The notes under the pieces are model-generated. The model made no database searches, was not told where the DNA came from, and saw only the letters and a program-made list of their open reading frames with translations. A program made the translations under genes and the position numbers. From Phaeoceros laevis (Eukaryota > Anthocerotophyta > Anthocerotopsida > Notothyladales), in contig JBNGIQ010009470.1 of assembly GCA_049999765.1 (NCBI GenBank), forward strand, positions 222,259 through 286,258: a stretch of 64,000 nt of DNA, given 5' to 3'. Below, one piece after another: positions 35,053-51,364 of the stretch. Within the stretch, counting starts at the first letter, position 1, and every line of letters begins with the position of its first letter.

Positions 35053-37561
35053 ATGTCAGGAGCTTGCCCTATGAACTCTGACGAGAGGTTAGAGACGGGC
35101 GGGAAATTTGGGGGAGTAGTCGTGGGAGGGACTTTTGACAGGCTCCATGAAGGGCACTTGTGTTTGCTAAAAACGGCTGTAGGGGCGGTGGCAGAGGGAG
35201 GACGGCTTTTGGTTGGCATTGCTACAGGGCCACTTTTAGCAACAAAGCTTCTTCGGGAGGTTTGTTGCTTTTTTCCTTCTGCCATAGTACTCATTGATCG
35301 TTGAAGAAAGTTCACACTGGAAAAGGACCTATTTCTTACACTGGGAACGCCACGGAAGTGGATGCCACGCAGCTGATTGAGCCTTACGAGTATAGGCTGC
35401 ATGCTGTGGAGGAGTTTCTTCACTCCTGGGCTCGGACCAACGATAGGATGGTGGACTTCACAATTCTGCCGATAACGGAGGCTGCTCCTCTGTTTGCCAT
35501 TCTTGACGCCACGCTGCAGTGTCTCGTTGTAAGTGAAGATACAGAAAAAGGCGCTCAAGCTTTCAATGAGGCACGGGTCGCAGCTGGAGTCTCCCCATTG
35601 ACGGTGGGGACTTGCTCCTTAGAACCTGCCCTCAGTTAGTTTCCAGTGCTACAGGTAGATCCTAATTTCTTTTCGGCTCTAATATTTGCTTGGGTTATCT
35701 GGTGACCAAAGACCGCAGGTTCTGGTCGTGGGAACAATGCCACTGCACGAAGCAACGAAAATGAGCTCATCCCTCAAGAGAAGGCAGCTGCTTGGCACCT
35801 TCCTGCACCGGTACTGTTCTTCATGTCGTCCAATTTGTCATTAGTCGTGCTTAAGCTGGGATGCTAACAGGTCTGAACTTCCACAGTTGAGCTGCCAAGT
35901 GAGTACTTTTTGTCGTCTCAGCAGAGAAAATGAAGAAAGGCTCGGTGATGGGGCCTTGATCACAGGACCTTACATGTTAGGTCTTACTGGTGGCATTGCA
36001 GCAGGGAAGTCTTTTGTACTTGATTTGATGAAGCAAAAGGGAGTGGAGGTGCTCGACTGTGATACTCTTGCACACCTTTCCTATATTCCTGGAACACCAA
36101 CATATCATTCAATTGTTCAAGCGTTTGGACCAACTATCATCTTGCCTGGTAGGGCAGTGTTACATCAAGCGCTGCTCTTGCATGTTACTGCATCATGTGG
36201 GGGCTTGAAACTCCTTGATTGTGGTTGTGCAGATGGTTCAGTGGACAGGCGAGCCCTGAGCTCAATTGTGTTCAGTGACTGTCAGAAAATGGACATGTTG
36301 ACGGCAATAGTGTGGCCTGCAGTGAGAGTTCTTGTGGCAGAGGCAAGAGAGGCCATGGCCGAGCAGGGAGTAAGGGTATGTCTTGCTGAGGCAGCACTCC
36401 TTTTGGAGGCACATTGGCAGAGAGATATGCATGAGGTCTGGGTAGTTTTCACCCCTCATGATACTGCACTCGCACGACTGATGTCTAGAAACCATCTTAG
36501 TGAGGAGGAAGCTGAAAAACGAATCAACTCTCAGGTAATCCCGTATTTTTGTGGCACTGAGGTTCTGGGGATTGGGAGCAGATCAACATAACTTGTGTTA
36601 TGATGTGCAGATGACCAGTATGGAGCGTGTGGCTCGTGCAGACGTTGTAATATACAATGGTTGGTCTCAGGAGGAAACTACACAGCAGGTCGATAAGGCA
36701 TGGGAGCTACTTCAGAAACGCGTGGTGTCAAATGAAAGCCATCTTGGTATGTTACACTAGCAAAAGATGAGAGCAAAGTTCTGCATTTGGATGTGCACTT
36801 CTGTTGAGAGGGGAGCCCTTGCTGTTTTGTAGCTTGGTGTAGGCTGAGGAAGTCATATGTGTAGGAACAGACCAGCAGCACCCTCTTTGGGTGAGGTGGG
36901 CTGGACTAATGAAGCGTTTGCAAGTTGATGTGGTTATTGCAAAGAAATGGTGGCACATTCTTGTGACATCCTATGAGGCACCAAACAGGGATGGTCACTC
37001 TCTGGCTGAGATACAAGCGCTTTACAAACGTTTTCATCAGTAAGTGATGCTGAGTGGGACATTTGCTTAACGGTTAGTGCACCTGGCTGCCCTTACTATG
37101 CGGAGATATGTTAACGTTGCTGTGACCTGTCAGGAACGCCCATTTCTTCTCAGAACCTCATATTGTTCAGCTATCCATCTTCTTCCACGACTTAAGCTAT
37201 GACCCGTGTTGTGAGGGACTTGGAGAACATCAAGCCCGAAGTGTGCTGCTCTTCAAAGATTTTACCAACGAAGCCAGGCTTGGCAGAAACGATGTGAGTT
37301 AGACCCTTCAGCACGTCACTCTTTTCCCTTCGTCATGTTCGTGCTTGGAGCCAGATAACTCAGGCGTTCTCCCATGGTAATTTCGCGGTAGTTAGCTTGT
37401 TGTCCATCTCTGAAGCTGTTCTTATGTTCCAGGAGATGAGAGTCTGCGCCATGATTTTGCACACCATAGGCGTGGATGAGGAAGCCCAAGAGGGCAACGT
37501 TGCGCCTTTTCTGGATGAGCCAAGAAGTCTCAGACACTTGAAATTGCTGTGTAGAAAATAA
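35053..37561 (+). CDS. fused CoA synthase: PPAT, dephospho-CoA kinase and HD-like domain, nine exons
   Basis: Predicted to catalyse the last two steps of CoA synthesis, adenylating 4'-phosphopantetheine and then phosphorylating dephospho-CoA. Exons 35053-35259, 35373-35603, 35719-35810, 35871-36148, 36233-36534, 36611-36746, 36871-37039, 37134-37293 and 37433-37561 keep one frame for 567 codons. The PPAT domain (about 15-175) has VVVGGTFDRLHEGH with the HxGH motif. The kinase domain (about 205-410) has P-loop LGLTGGIAAGKS, VLDCDTLAH, DMLTAIVWPAV, AALLLEAHWQRDMHEVW and VDKAWELLQKR, closest in my memory to animal COASY. The third part (about 415-567: KKWWHILVTSYEAPNRDGHS, IFFHDLSYDPC, GEHQARSVLLF) resembles HD-superfamily phosphohydrolases of the COG4339 type. 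It ends soon after FLDEPRSLRHL, so it is shortened and lacks part of the family pattern. Separate PPAT and DPCK enzymes are the rule in characterised flowering plants. An alternative is that the HD exons are an aberrant read-through, but phase is preserved at every junction. Confidence 0.85.
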
Positions 37562-38373
37562 TTGCATTGGACGTACACTAGATTCTAGAGCAGGGATGGT
37601 TCTCTTTCCGCATAGGACGTCCCAGCCCCTGTCCGCAGGGATGTTACATTCGCCAAAAAAAAGGAAATAATCTCATGTACAGGATGAACCTGTATGCTGA
37701 TAGTAGACTAGTATTACTAATTTACTATGATAGTATCATATTACTCTAGATTACTCTACTCTACTCTTCCGCCCCCCCCCCTTCGGGCCCCCACTTCAAT
37801 CCTATTTTAACGATCACCGCACTGGACATTTCATTGAATCCTTCCTATGGAGGGAAGTGTTATCAACTTATTATGGAACTCCATTTTCAAGTCTATCACC
37901 GTATCACGCACAGCTATCGTGATTCGTGACATCAAGAATTTGTACCTCATCCGTTTGCTGAAATGATAACCTTAAGCAGTTTTGTACGCATTATTAGCTG
38001 CAGACGGAAGTTGAAATTGCGGCTGATGTAACTGTCCCCCTGATCACTTCAGTCCTAGCTGTAACGTTAGCCACGCCGAGCTAACATATTAATTGAGATC
38101 AGGGGTGGGTTAGAGGCTATCCTGGGAGCTTAGCTGCTGCGAACTTTTGGTTGGCGATTCCGTTGTAAACAGGATTTTCATGGTAAGCCTGGTGGTAGGT
38201 CCACGCACATTGTTCGCATCTCGGAAGGAAAGTTGAGCTCGAACTTTGCTCTAGACTCATGCGTGGTGCAGCGTGGTGCTTGTCGTTGTACTCTAGGTTA
38301 GGCTTTCTGCTCGAGAGTGCGTCGGTTGAAAACGAGCAAAGCAGCAGATAGAGCCTCGAGCTCAGGCAATCGT
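37562..38373. other. intergenic region between CoA synthase and TPR-SET genes
   Basis: Contains a TTACTCTA/TACTACT-type simple-sequence stretch and a poly-C run near 37774. The last part probably holds the TPR-SET promoter. No gene was recognised. Confidence 0.5.
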
Positions 38374-41085
38374 ATGGCTAATCGAGGTGTGAGAGACTCT
38401 CTTGCTTTCGACAAAGCAGAACGCGTCAAAAAACATGTCGAAGCTGCACAGATCTTGGAGAGGGCCATATTGCCGAGGCTGCGTAATTGGTCCCCGGAGG
38501 GAATCGCAGTGGCACCACCCCTTGCCACTCTTAGGCCAATCGAACTGAGGTACGCGGCTGCTTAAGGTGCACGTGACTGTCATGCTGTGTAAGCTATATC
38601 TTAGTCTTTATGCAGATGATAGGAACATCAACATTATCACTCCTCTTATTATGTGAGGTGAGATGAGCGTTTGGAAGAGGAAAGCTTCAGAAGCCAACTA
38701 GGAGCTCTGCTTAGCTGTTTCTTGGCTGTTGGTTGACAAGGATAAGGTTCCATTTGTTTGGTAGATTTACGAGCTGCGTTACCAAATTTTCCTGCACGGG
38801 ATTCAGCTGACCTTGCACTGCATTACCTTATTGCATACCTCATGTCTTTGTCAAGCAGCCATGCAAGTGACCTCCAGTGGATGTTGCCTTGCTGCTGCTT
38901 AGAGAGGTGTTTGTAGACCTGCTCTTTGTCCTGATAAGCTTTCTCAACCAGGGACTTGGAGTTGGATAAGACACATGTAGGCCGAGTGCTCTATGGAACT
39001 CTATGTGTGAAGCCATTCAAGACATATTTCGTTCAGACAGTGGTGGAGGATGCTACTGGCAAGGCAGTGTTGCTTTCCATCTATGACCCGGATGCCAACT
39101 ACAGGGTTGTATATGGCAAGGGTGTAAAAGTTGCTCTCAAAGAGCCGTGGCTCTTCCAATATGGGGGGGGGAGTATTGGTATCCGAGTTGATAATCCGGT
39201 GAATGTGGAAAGGGTCCATAGTTTTCCAGATGTTTCTCCCATCATACCAACTCCCAAGAAAGTTGACTCTAAGGTGGTCCCTGACGTAAGTGATCCTGCA
39301 GATTTTCTTCGAAATGAGGGAAACAGCCATTACTCAAAGAAAGATTGGAAGAAAGCGATTGAGTGCTACAGTCATAGTATTAAATACGTCGAGCAGTTGA
39401 GAAATTGCACAGGTCCGGTGGTTTCCAAAAAGGAAGGTGAGACGAGTGAAGGAGATCAGCGAAAAACCAGAACTGCCAGTCAACTTACGCTTGGGTACTC
39501 AAACCGAGCTGAATCATGGCTTCAACTGGAAAGCTATGAGAAGGCCCTCTCAGATTCATTAAAAGCACTGGAACTGAATACATCTCATGAGAAAAGTCTC
39601 CTGAGGAAGGGTAAATCTCTCTATGGTCTCAAACGCTACTTGGAAGCCATCACGTGTTTGGAGGGCTTGCTGACTATGGACACAGATACAGTTTCTGCAC
39701 AGCGTCGGAATATTGAATCCACTCTTGAGAAGGCCAGAAATGCAGACAAGCAAGTTCGTCTGGGAATTTTTGATCTGGATTACTACTACAGGAGTGGGTG
39801 CAGCGGAACTCCTCCTCAATGCAGGGATTACATTGGACCCATAGAGGTTCGACGTGTTGAGGGCCCCCACAGCACTGGGAGAGGTCTGTTTGTGACCAGC
39901 GATGTGAAAGAGGGAGATTTATTACTCGTGAGCAATGCACTTGCTGTGGCTCGTGCAGGGCGTAACTCTGGCAAAGGATCACTGGATGGAAGCAAGGCGT
40001 TGAGGGCTGTTCTTGAAGAACTTGTAGGCCAACTGGTGGATACAAAGGATTCCAGGAGCTGGCACCAGCTGTACACCTTGCAGCACACAATTGACCCTCC
40101 AGAAGGTGATCTCCCACCCATGGCACTGTTCTTTGACGAGCAGGGCACTATTGAAACGAAGGAGCAGCCTGTGTTGGACACTCCTCGGATTCGCCGAATT
40201 GTTGCAATAAATGCAATACAAGGCAACAGTACTTTCTTTTCCTTTGGGTACAAGCTAAATCACAGGAGAGTGGGTTCAAGACCTGAAAAGTATTTTGCAG
40301 ATGATGCCACCGAGGCTGCTGGCTTATGGGGTCTTCCCTCATTTATCAACCACTCGTGCAGCCCAAACTCTGCATTCAGACATGTAGGGGAAGCTTTGTT
40401 CGTGAATGCAAGCCGTGATCTTCGGAAAGGGGATGAAATCACTTGTGCTTTTCATGATGTATTTGCACCGCTAGGGGCTCGTGACAAGGCATCTGAGATG
40501 CGAGGATTTAGTTGCCTATGTTCAAGGTGCTCGCTTGAGAGGGGCCTGCTGCCATTGGTTCCAGAAACAGGAACCCTGGCTCGAAAGTATTCCAAATATT
40601 TTGACAAGCTGAATGAGTCCAAACATGCTCAACAGGAAAACATGTTGGCCCGGGCTCATTACATGCAAAAATTCCTGGGTATTGCTCCGGAGGTGGAGAA
40701 TAGTTTGAAGCAGAATGTGCATCTTGCTAGTCTGGATCTGGTGAAGAAGAATTGGATCAGAGCATCATATGTATTCTCATACCTGTTTTCGACCCGAACG
40801 ATTCCCTTTCTAAATGATAATGACCCCAATGATGCAGTTTTGAGACCCAAGGTTGTCTTGCCTGCAGAGGTGATCCTGAAGATGATGTTTGCTGTTCACC
40901 CTGGTTGTGAACTTACTATGTCTTTGCTCCCTGATTTCAAGGCAAGTTCAAGCGCCTCGAAGAAGAGGATTGCTGTAAGAATGTCGGAGCGAGTGTGCAA
41001 GTGTATTTACGGTCCTCTCAGGAGTGAGACCATGAACACCATTGTGGGAGCCTTTCATGGAAGTATTGACGGCTTGTTGCTCTAA
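38374..41085 (+). CDS. TPR and SET-domain protein, two exons
   Basis: Predicted lysine methyltransferase-like protein with a tetratricopeptide scaffold. Exon 1 (38374-38549) and exon 2 (38952-41085) join in frame, as LRPIELR then DLELDKTHVG, for 769 residues. An N-terminal segment (about 60-150, GRVLYGTLCVKPF then VVEDATGKAVLLSIYD) looks like a small beta-rich domain; I associate this arrangement mainly with fungal TPR-SET proteins. The TPR region is about 170-310 (FLRNEGNSHYSKKDWKKAIE, then GYSNRAESWLQLESYEKALS). The SET domain is about 350-560, with HSTGRGLFVTSDVKEGDLLL, FINHSCSPN and DEITCAFHD, followed by a post-SET Cys cluster CLCSRC. Key SET residues are present, so it may be active; the substrate is unknown. 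The large second exon has no introns. The start at 38374 is the first ATG in the open frame. Confidence 0.86.
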
Positions 41086-41170
41086 TACTGGGAATACAAC
41101 GTCCATGTTTGTCATGAGGACGGGCATAGACTGTTAGTCTGTTTCATGTTGGACAATTTACATCTTTCCC

Positions 41171-41330
41171 TCCCCTCTTTTTCGCACAGTGTAGTCTTCT
41201 TAGTGCATAGAAGTATGTCCCTGCTATCTGACCTCAGAGGTGGCTGTTTCTGCGTTTTCGCAAAGTGGTTGTCGTTTAGTGCACAGAGGTATGTCCCTGC
41301 CATCTGACTTCAGATCAGATGTTGCTGTTT
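41171..41330. repeat. direct duplication in the 3' flank of the TPR-SET gene
   Basis: Two copies of about 70-80 bp share TTAGTGCA(T/C)AGA(A/G)GTATGTCC, CTG(C/A)(T/C)ATCTGAC, TTCAGA or CTCAGA, and GCTGTTTCTGCG. The second copy starts near 41276. It probably lies in the 3' untranslated region of the TPR-SET transcript. Confidence 0.6.
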
Positions 41331-41550
41331 CTGCGATTTGTCCGATGAGCAAAGAAGCGTGGTGAACCGTTTTGCTGTCGGTCCGGTGGACTTTTGCATA
41401 AAATGTATTTGTTTGCCTTAATCACTTAATTCAAGCGCTCACCAGTTGTGTGGTGAGGGTCCGTAGAGTCCGTGGGACCCGACAGCACCTTTGCCTTGGT
41501 GGCCAGGTGCGGGCCTGCGGGTTGGATGCCGCATGCCATGTCCCTCCATG

Positions 41551-41640
41551 CTCACCTCGCTCTCGATGTACGATTGTACTAAGTTCAGTCAAGCTCACCT
41601 CGCTCTCCATGTACGATTGTACTAAGTTTGACTGAACTTA
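41551..41640. repeat. 43-bp tandem duplication with a terminal inverted repeat
   Basis: CTCACCTCGCTCTC followed by ATGTACGATTGTACTAAGTT occurs at 41551 and again at 41594. AAGTTCAGTCAA after the first copy is inverted as TTTGACTGAACTT at the end of the second, so the segment can also fold as a hairpin. It lies in otherwise unannotated DNA. Confidence 0.65.
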
Positions 41641-42420
41641 GGTGGCGAGACAATTAGGGATTAGGTCGCGCAGGAAGCACTATAGTCTTAACCCCTAGTG
41701 GACAGCAGCTAATTCCTGCGCATTGGTGGTTTAGAGTTTTTGCATATATTTTGTGTTTAAAAATATTTTTTTTCAAAAAAATCATGTTCTTTGTGATCTA
41801 CTCTTTCATTCAAGCCATAGATCATCTTGATATCATGAGGCACCTCATTTTACCCTATATCCAAATTTTTGAACTTACTATTTTGCTACCTTTTGACCTG
41901 GTTATGTCTCTGTGTAGGGGTTTTCCTGCACCTTTTTTGATTGGCATGTTCCACTCCATGTGTCCTTCATGCCCACCAAATTTTAGACAATTTTGACATG
42001 TTATAGGTACTTTGTGAAGCATCTTTTCCCTTCAAATCCATGCCTTAGAAACTTTCCATCACCATCTCTCCTATTTTTTCTCGGGCAGTTCCTGGTTCCA
42101 TTGAGTCTTGGCCGGGTGGTATTGAGGGGCCGGGTGACCTCTTGTTGAGTTGCTTGGAGGTGTGAGGTTCTGCCATATCATTCGCCATTCGCCTACATGT
42201 GCTGGACACACGCCTCCACGTGTTGGCACAAGTGTGAGATGAGTCATCGATCATTTCGAGCATTATAATAATAATGTTGTCTAGGCTTTGGCGCTTAGTT
42301 GCGGCCTACGGCGAAACGTACGTACGTTTCACCCCGTTTTGGTGCGTTCAAATGTTTTTTGCCGTCCGTTTGGGAAGGGGGGTAGACCCTGATTTATTAT
42401 TTTAGATTGTTGCTATACCG

Positions 42421-42586
42421 GGCGAGGAGGAGGGAGCGCAGGAGGGCGCGGAGGGCGAGGAGCAAGGCGTTGAGGAGGCGGCGTTGAGGAGGAGGCGCGG
42501 GCTGGAGGAGGAGGCGCGGGATGGAGGAGGCGGCGTTGAGGAGGAGGGCACAGGCTGGAGGAGGGCGCTCCTCCAACAGCCCGCGC
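42421..42586. repeat. GA/GC-rich minisatellite (GGAGGCG units) abutting the gap
   Basis: Repeated variants of GAGGAGGCG, GCGTTGAGGAGG and GGGCTGGAGGAGG run up to the N tract. The collapse of this array is the likely cause of the assembly gap. Confidence 0.75.
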
Positions 42587-42686
42587 NNNNNNNNNNNNNN
42601 NNNNNNNNNNNNNNNNNNNNNNNNNNNNNNNNNNNNNNNNNNNNNNNNNNNNNNNNNNNNNNNNNNNNNNNNNNNNNNNNNNNNNN
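42587..42686. other. assembly gap of 100 N
   Basis: Exactly 100 consecutive N bases, the conventional size for a scaffold gap of unknown length. Confidence 0.99.
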
Positions 42687-43269
42687 GTTTCGGGTTAGCC
42701 CTAAACGCGTTTCACGTAACTAAGCTTTGGCGCTTGTTTTTTTGTTCATTATCACGTGGCATGATTGTAATAATGAACAAGTCGTCCGCCGAGTATAAAA
42801 ACAATGGTCATAAAAATTGCTATTGTAGGAGGTATCACGTATGCTATAAAAAGCGTATAGAAAATGGAGGAAGCCGACCTCGTAATGGCATGACAGGTAC
42901 AACTTCGTACGTGGCACAGACTCGCAATGGGTGGTGGGCATGGCCTCGGCGCAGGGGCTAAATATCTCTACAAAGTAACGAGGCGCGACGCCCAAGCGCT
43001 GGGTCCCATCACCTATCCCATGCATTTGGTCACACATGCATTGGAGCCCTCACCGGAATCCACACCCGCATGCCCATGGCCCGTGCCGCGAGCCATGGGC
43101 ATGCAGTACAAAATTGTCAAGTACCAGAGAATCCAGCGGAGTTGTGTCGGCAGGGAAAGCTGGCTCGATAGTTCGTGGGAGATAGGAACTTCGAGGTTAA
43201 GCGGCCCCGGCCCAGGAGTCACAAGCACTATAAATTCTAGAAGTTATTTGGGTAACAAGGTAACTAGGA

Positions 43270-43770
43270 CTTGAACTGGAAGTTGTCATGGTTGGGGGAA
43301 CTCCCATGTCAGTTGCTAAGTTAAGTTCCTAGATTCCTTCTAGAGGATTAGGCCAAGTATATAAAGGGCTGTGTCTCTGAGGAGGACAGACAGTGTGTCA
43401 GTCAGATTGTAAGTCTCTCTCTCGTTGGGATCTTCCGGTACTCACGAGGAGCTGGCCGCCGAAGCCATAGCTCATGTGCGTGAGGCTTGTATCTTGCTCA
43501 GTGCATTCGGATCTTTCGGTACTCACGAGGAGCTGGCCGTGGAAGCCATAGCTCATGTGCGTTGAGGCTTGTATATTGCTCAGTGCAATAAAGAGCAGCG
43601 CGTGGGTCCCTTGGGAGGCCTAGTGCTGTGTCGTTGCTCTAGCTGCTAATTGCTACACCACGTGGGGGAAATTAGCAGCTACACCACGTGGGGGAGTTTA
43701 TTGGGTTCGGGGGAGTTTATTGGGTTCAGACTTGATTAGCAGCTACACCACGTGGGGGAGTTGATTGGGT
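43270..43770 (+). mobile_element. LTR-like retrotransposon segment (possible solo LTR)
   Basis: The segment has a promoter-like GTATATAAAGGG (about 43358), a downstream GTGTCAGTCAG/TCTCTCTC leader and a poly-A signal-like GCAATAAAGAG (about 43583). Inside it a block of about 75 bp (TCGGTACTCACGAGGAGCTG to TTGCTCAGTGCA) is duplicated in tandem. GCTACACCACGTGGGGG follows at least three times between 43640 and 43765. This order of TATA box, short transcript region and polyadenylation signal is that of an LTR, but no polyprotein, primer-binding site or target duplication was found. Confidence 0.5.
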
Positions 43771-44107
43771 TCAGACTTGGGTGTGCCTTACTCCAGGAGT
43801 GGTTTTCCATGAAAGTATACCCTCAAAGGCTCACTATGAGGGGCAACCCTTAAAGGCTCACTATGAGGGGCATGGTCCATCTGGGGTTAACCGGCCCGGG
43901 CGGAAAACCAGCCTAATAAGGACAATTTGGTATAAGGACAATTTGGTTAGGGGCACTTCACAGATAGCCAAGCCCGTCCTCATGTACTACACGAGCCGGG
44001 CCGGGCCCGGTTGGGCTTGTTTCGCGCAATGGGGGGAATCCCGGTCGTAGCCCCATATTTAGTATGGCCTCATCGAATATCAACAGAAACTGTCGATTCG
44101 TTACACA
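43771..44107. other. 3' flank of the FAN-like gene with small repeats
   Basis: Contains CTCACTATGAGGGGCA in two copies near 43831 and 43858, and GGACAATTTGGT in two copies near 43920. No gene was seen. Confidence 0.5.
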
Positions 44108-50142
<6,035 letters not shown>

Positions 50143-51364
50143 GTTGTCCTTACTCAGCACCTGGAATCCTCTCTACGGTAAAAAATGCTGTAGGTGCCAG
50201 CAATAGAGGGAAAGAAACCGGACGGGATTGAGAATGGGGACTCTTCAACTCACTGCTGGTCACCAGAATGAGTTCACCGTCAGCACGGAATCCGAAGTCT
50301 TGGAGTCACTGGACAGTACACCTTCGCTTCTGTATCTGCTAGTGCGAAGCTGAAGCCAGTAGAAGTATGAATGAAGTTTATGTGCCAACTGACTGCTGCC
50401 TGCTTGCATCCTCGAGGATAAGCCGGAGCATGCACAACAGCTCAGAAAAGGATAATCCAGGCAGCGAAGTTCTTATCTAGAATTTTCCAGTAGGAGCATC
50501 CCCCACCGTGTAATTAGTGCCCTAATACCAAAAACAAGCAAGGCTACTCCAAAATGTGGACTCTGGTTAAGCACAATCCGCCAAATAGCTCCTTGCGCAT
50601 AGTTCACCAACATCAATGAAATCCCAACCTCAGACGATTCAATGAGTCGGCGACAGCTCACTCTTCGATCTCTTGGAGTCAGACGACAGATGTAAAACAA
50701 CGTACAGTGCCCACGTAGTGCAGCTGAGAATCCATCATGGAGAGCCCGCAAGGAGGTGCTTGACACAGCGGGCAGTTACTCAAGCTACTTCACCATCCAA
50801 TTGGATATGGACTGCAGACGGAGGGCAGACTGGAAGGGAAACAAATGACATCAATCCTGATCACTTGGCAAGGACAGCAATCTAAATGGCATACACCGTT
50901 TTCAATTCAGGAAACGGAGGCTCACTGGTTTTCCAGGAGATACTAGCCCGTCTATGTCCAGCCTGAAAGACGTGAATCCTGGTAATAAATTCCCACAGGC
51001 TCAGGCAGCAGGAGACGGCCAGGCATCCTCCACCGAGCTCGATGTTCCAATACACCCCGCCTGTAGAAAGTAACGGTAGGAAGTCGACGTCTCCAACCAG
51101 TGATCGATCACTTTAGATGACGCACTCAGGGTGCATCAACGGGGACGACGGGCCCAGCCAGTAGAGGCAGGCAAGCTCCATAAGGCACCGCCACGAAAAA
51201 CCGACAGCTTCTTTCCCGTCGTTTTGGTGCTACCGACAGCTTGTTTCCCGTCATTTTAACTGGCAGCTTGTACGAAAAGGGCTATTCCTTTAGCCTCTGT
51301 TATCCGCGACAGGCGAAAACACGCATTTGCTGGTGCGTGGATTTGCTCCCGCTTGTTGGAGACA
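50143..51364. promoter_or_regulatory. divergent intergenic region, FAN-like and TIC56 genes
   Basis: About 1.2 kb between two head-to-head genes. Two near-identical copies of ACCGACAGCTT(C/G)TTTCCCGTC occur at about 51200 and 51234. A further untranslated 5' exon of the FAN-like gene may lie here. No other gene was recognised. Confidence 0.45.

Larger units (their letters stand above)
41641..43270. other. intergenic repeat-rich DNA with assembly gap
   Basis: No gene was recognised. It contains a GGAGGCG-type minisatellite ending at the gap and, on the far side, AT-rich then GC-rich DNA with no family match. Frames that cross the N run are meaningless. Confidence 0.5.

Noticed and set aside
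42484-42961. Open frames across the N run
   Set aside because: The N bases translate to X and hide any stops. The flanks are minisatellite DNA, so no protein is supported.
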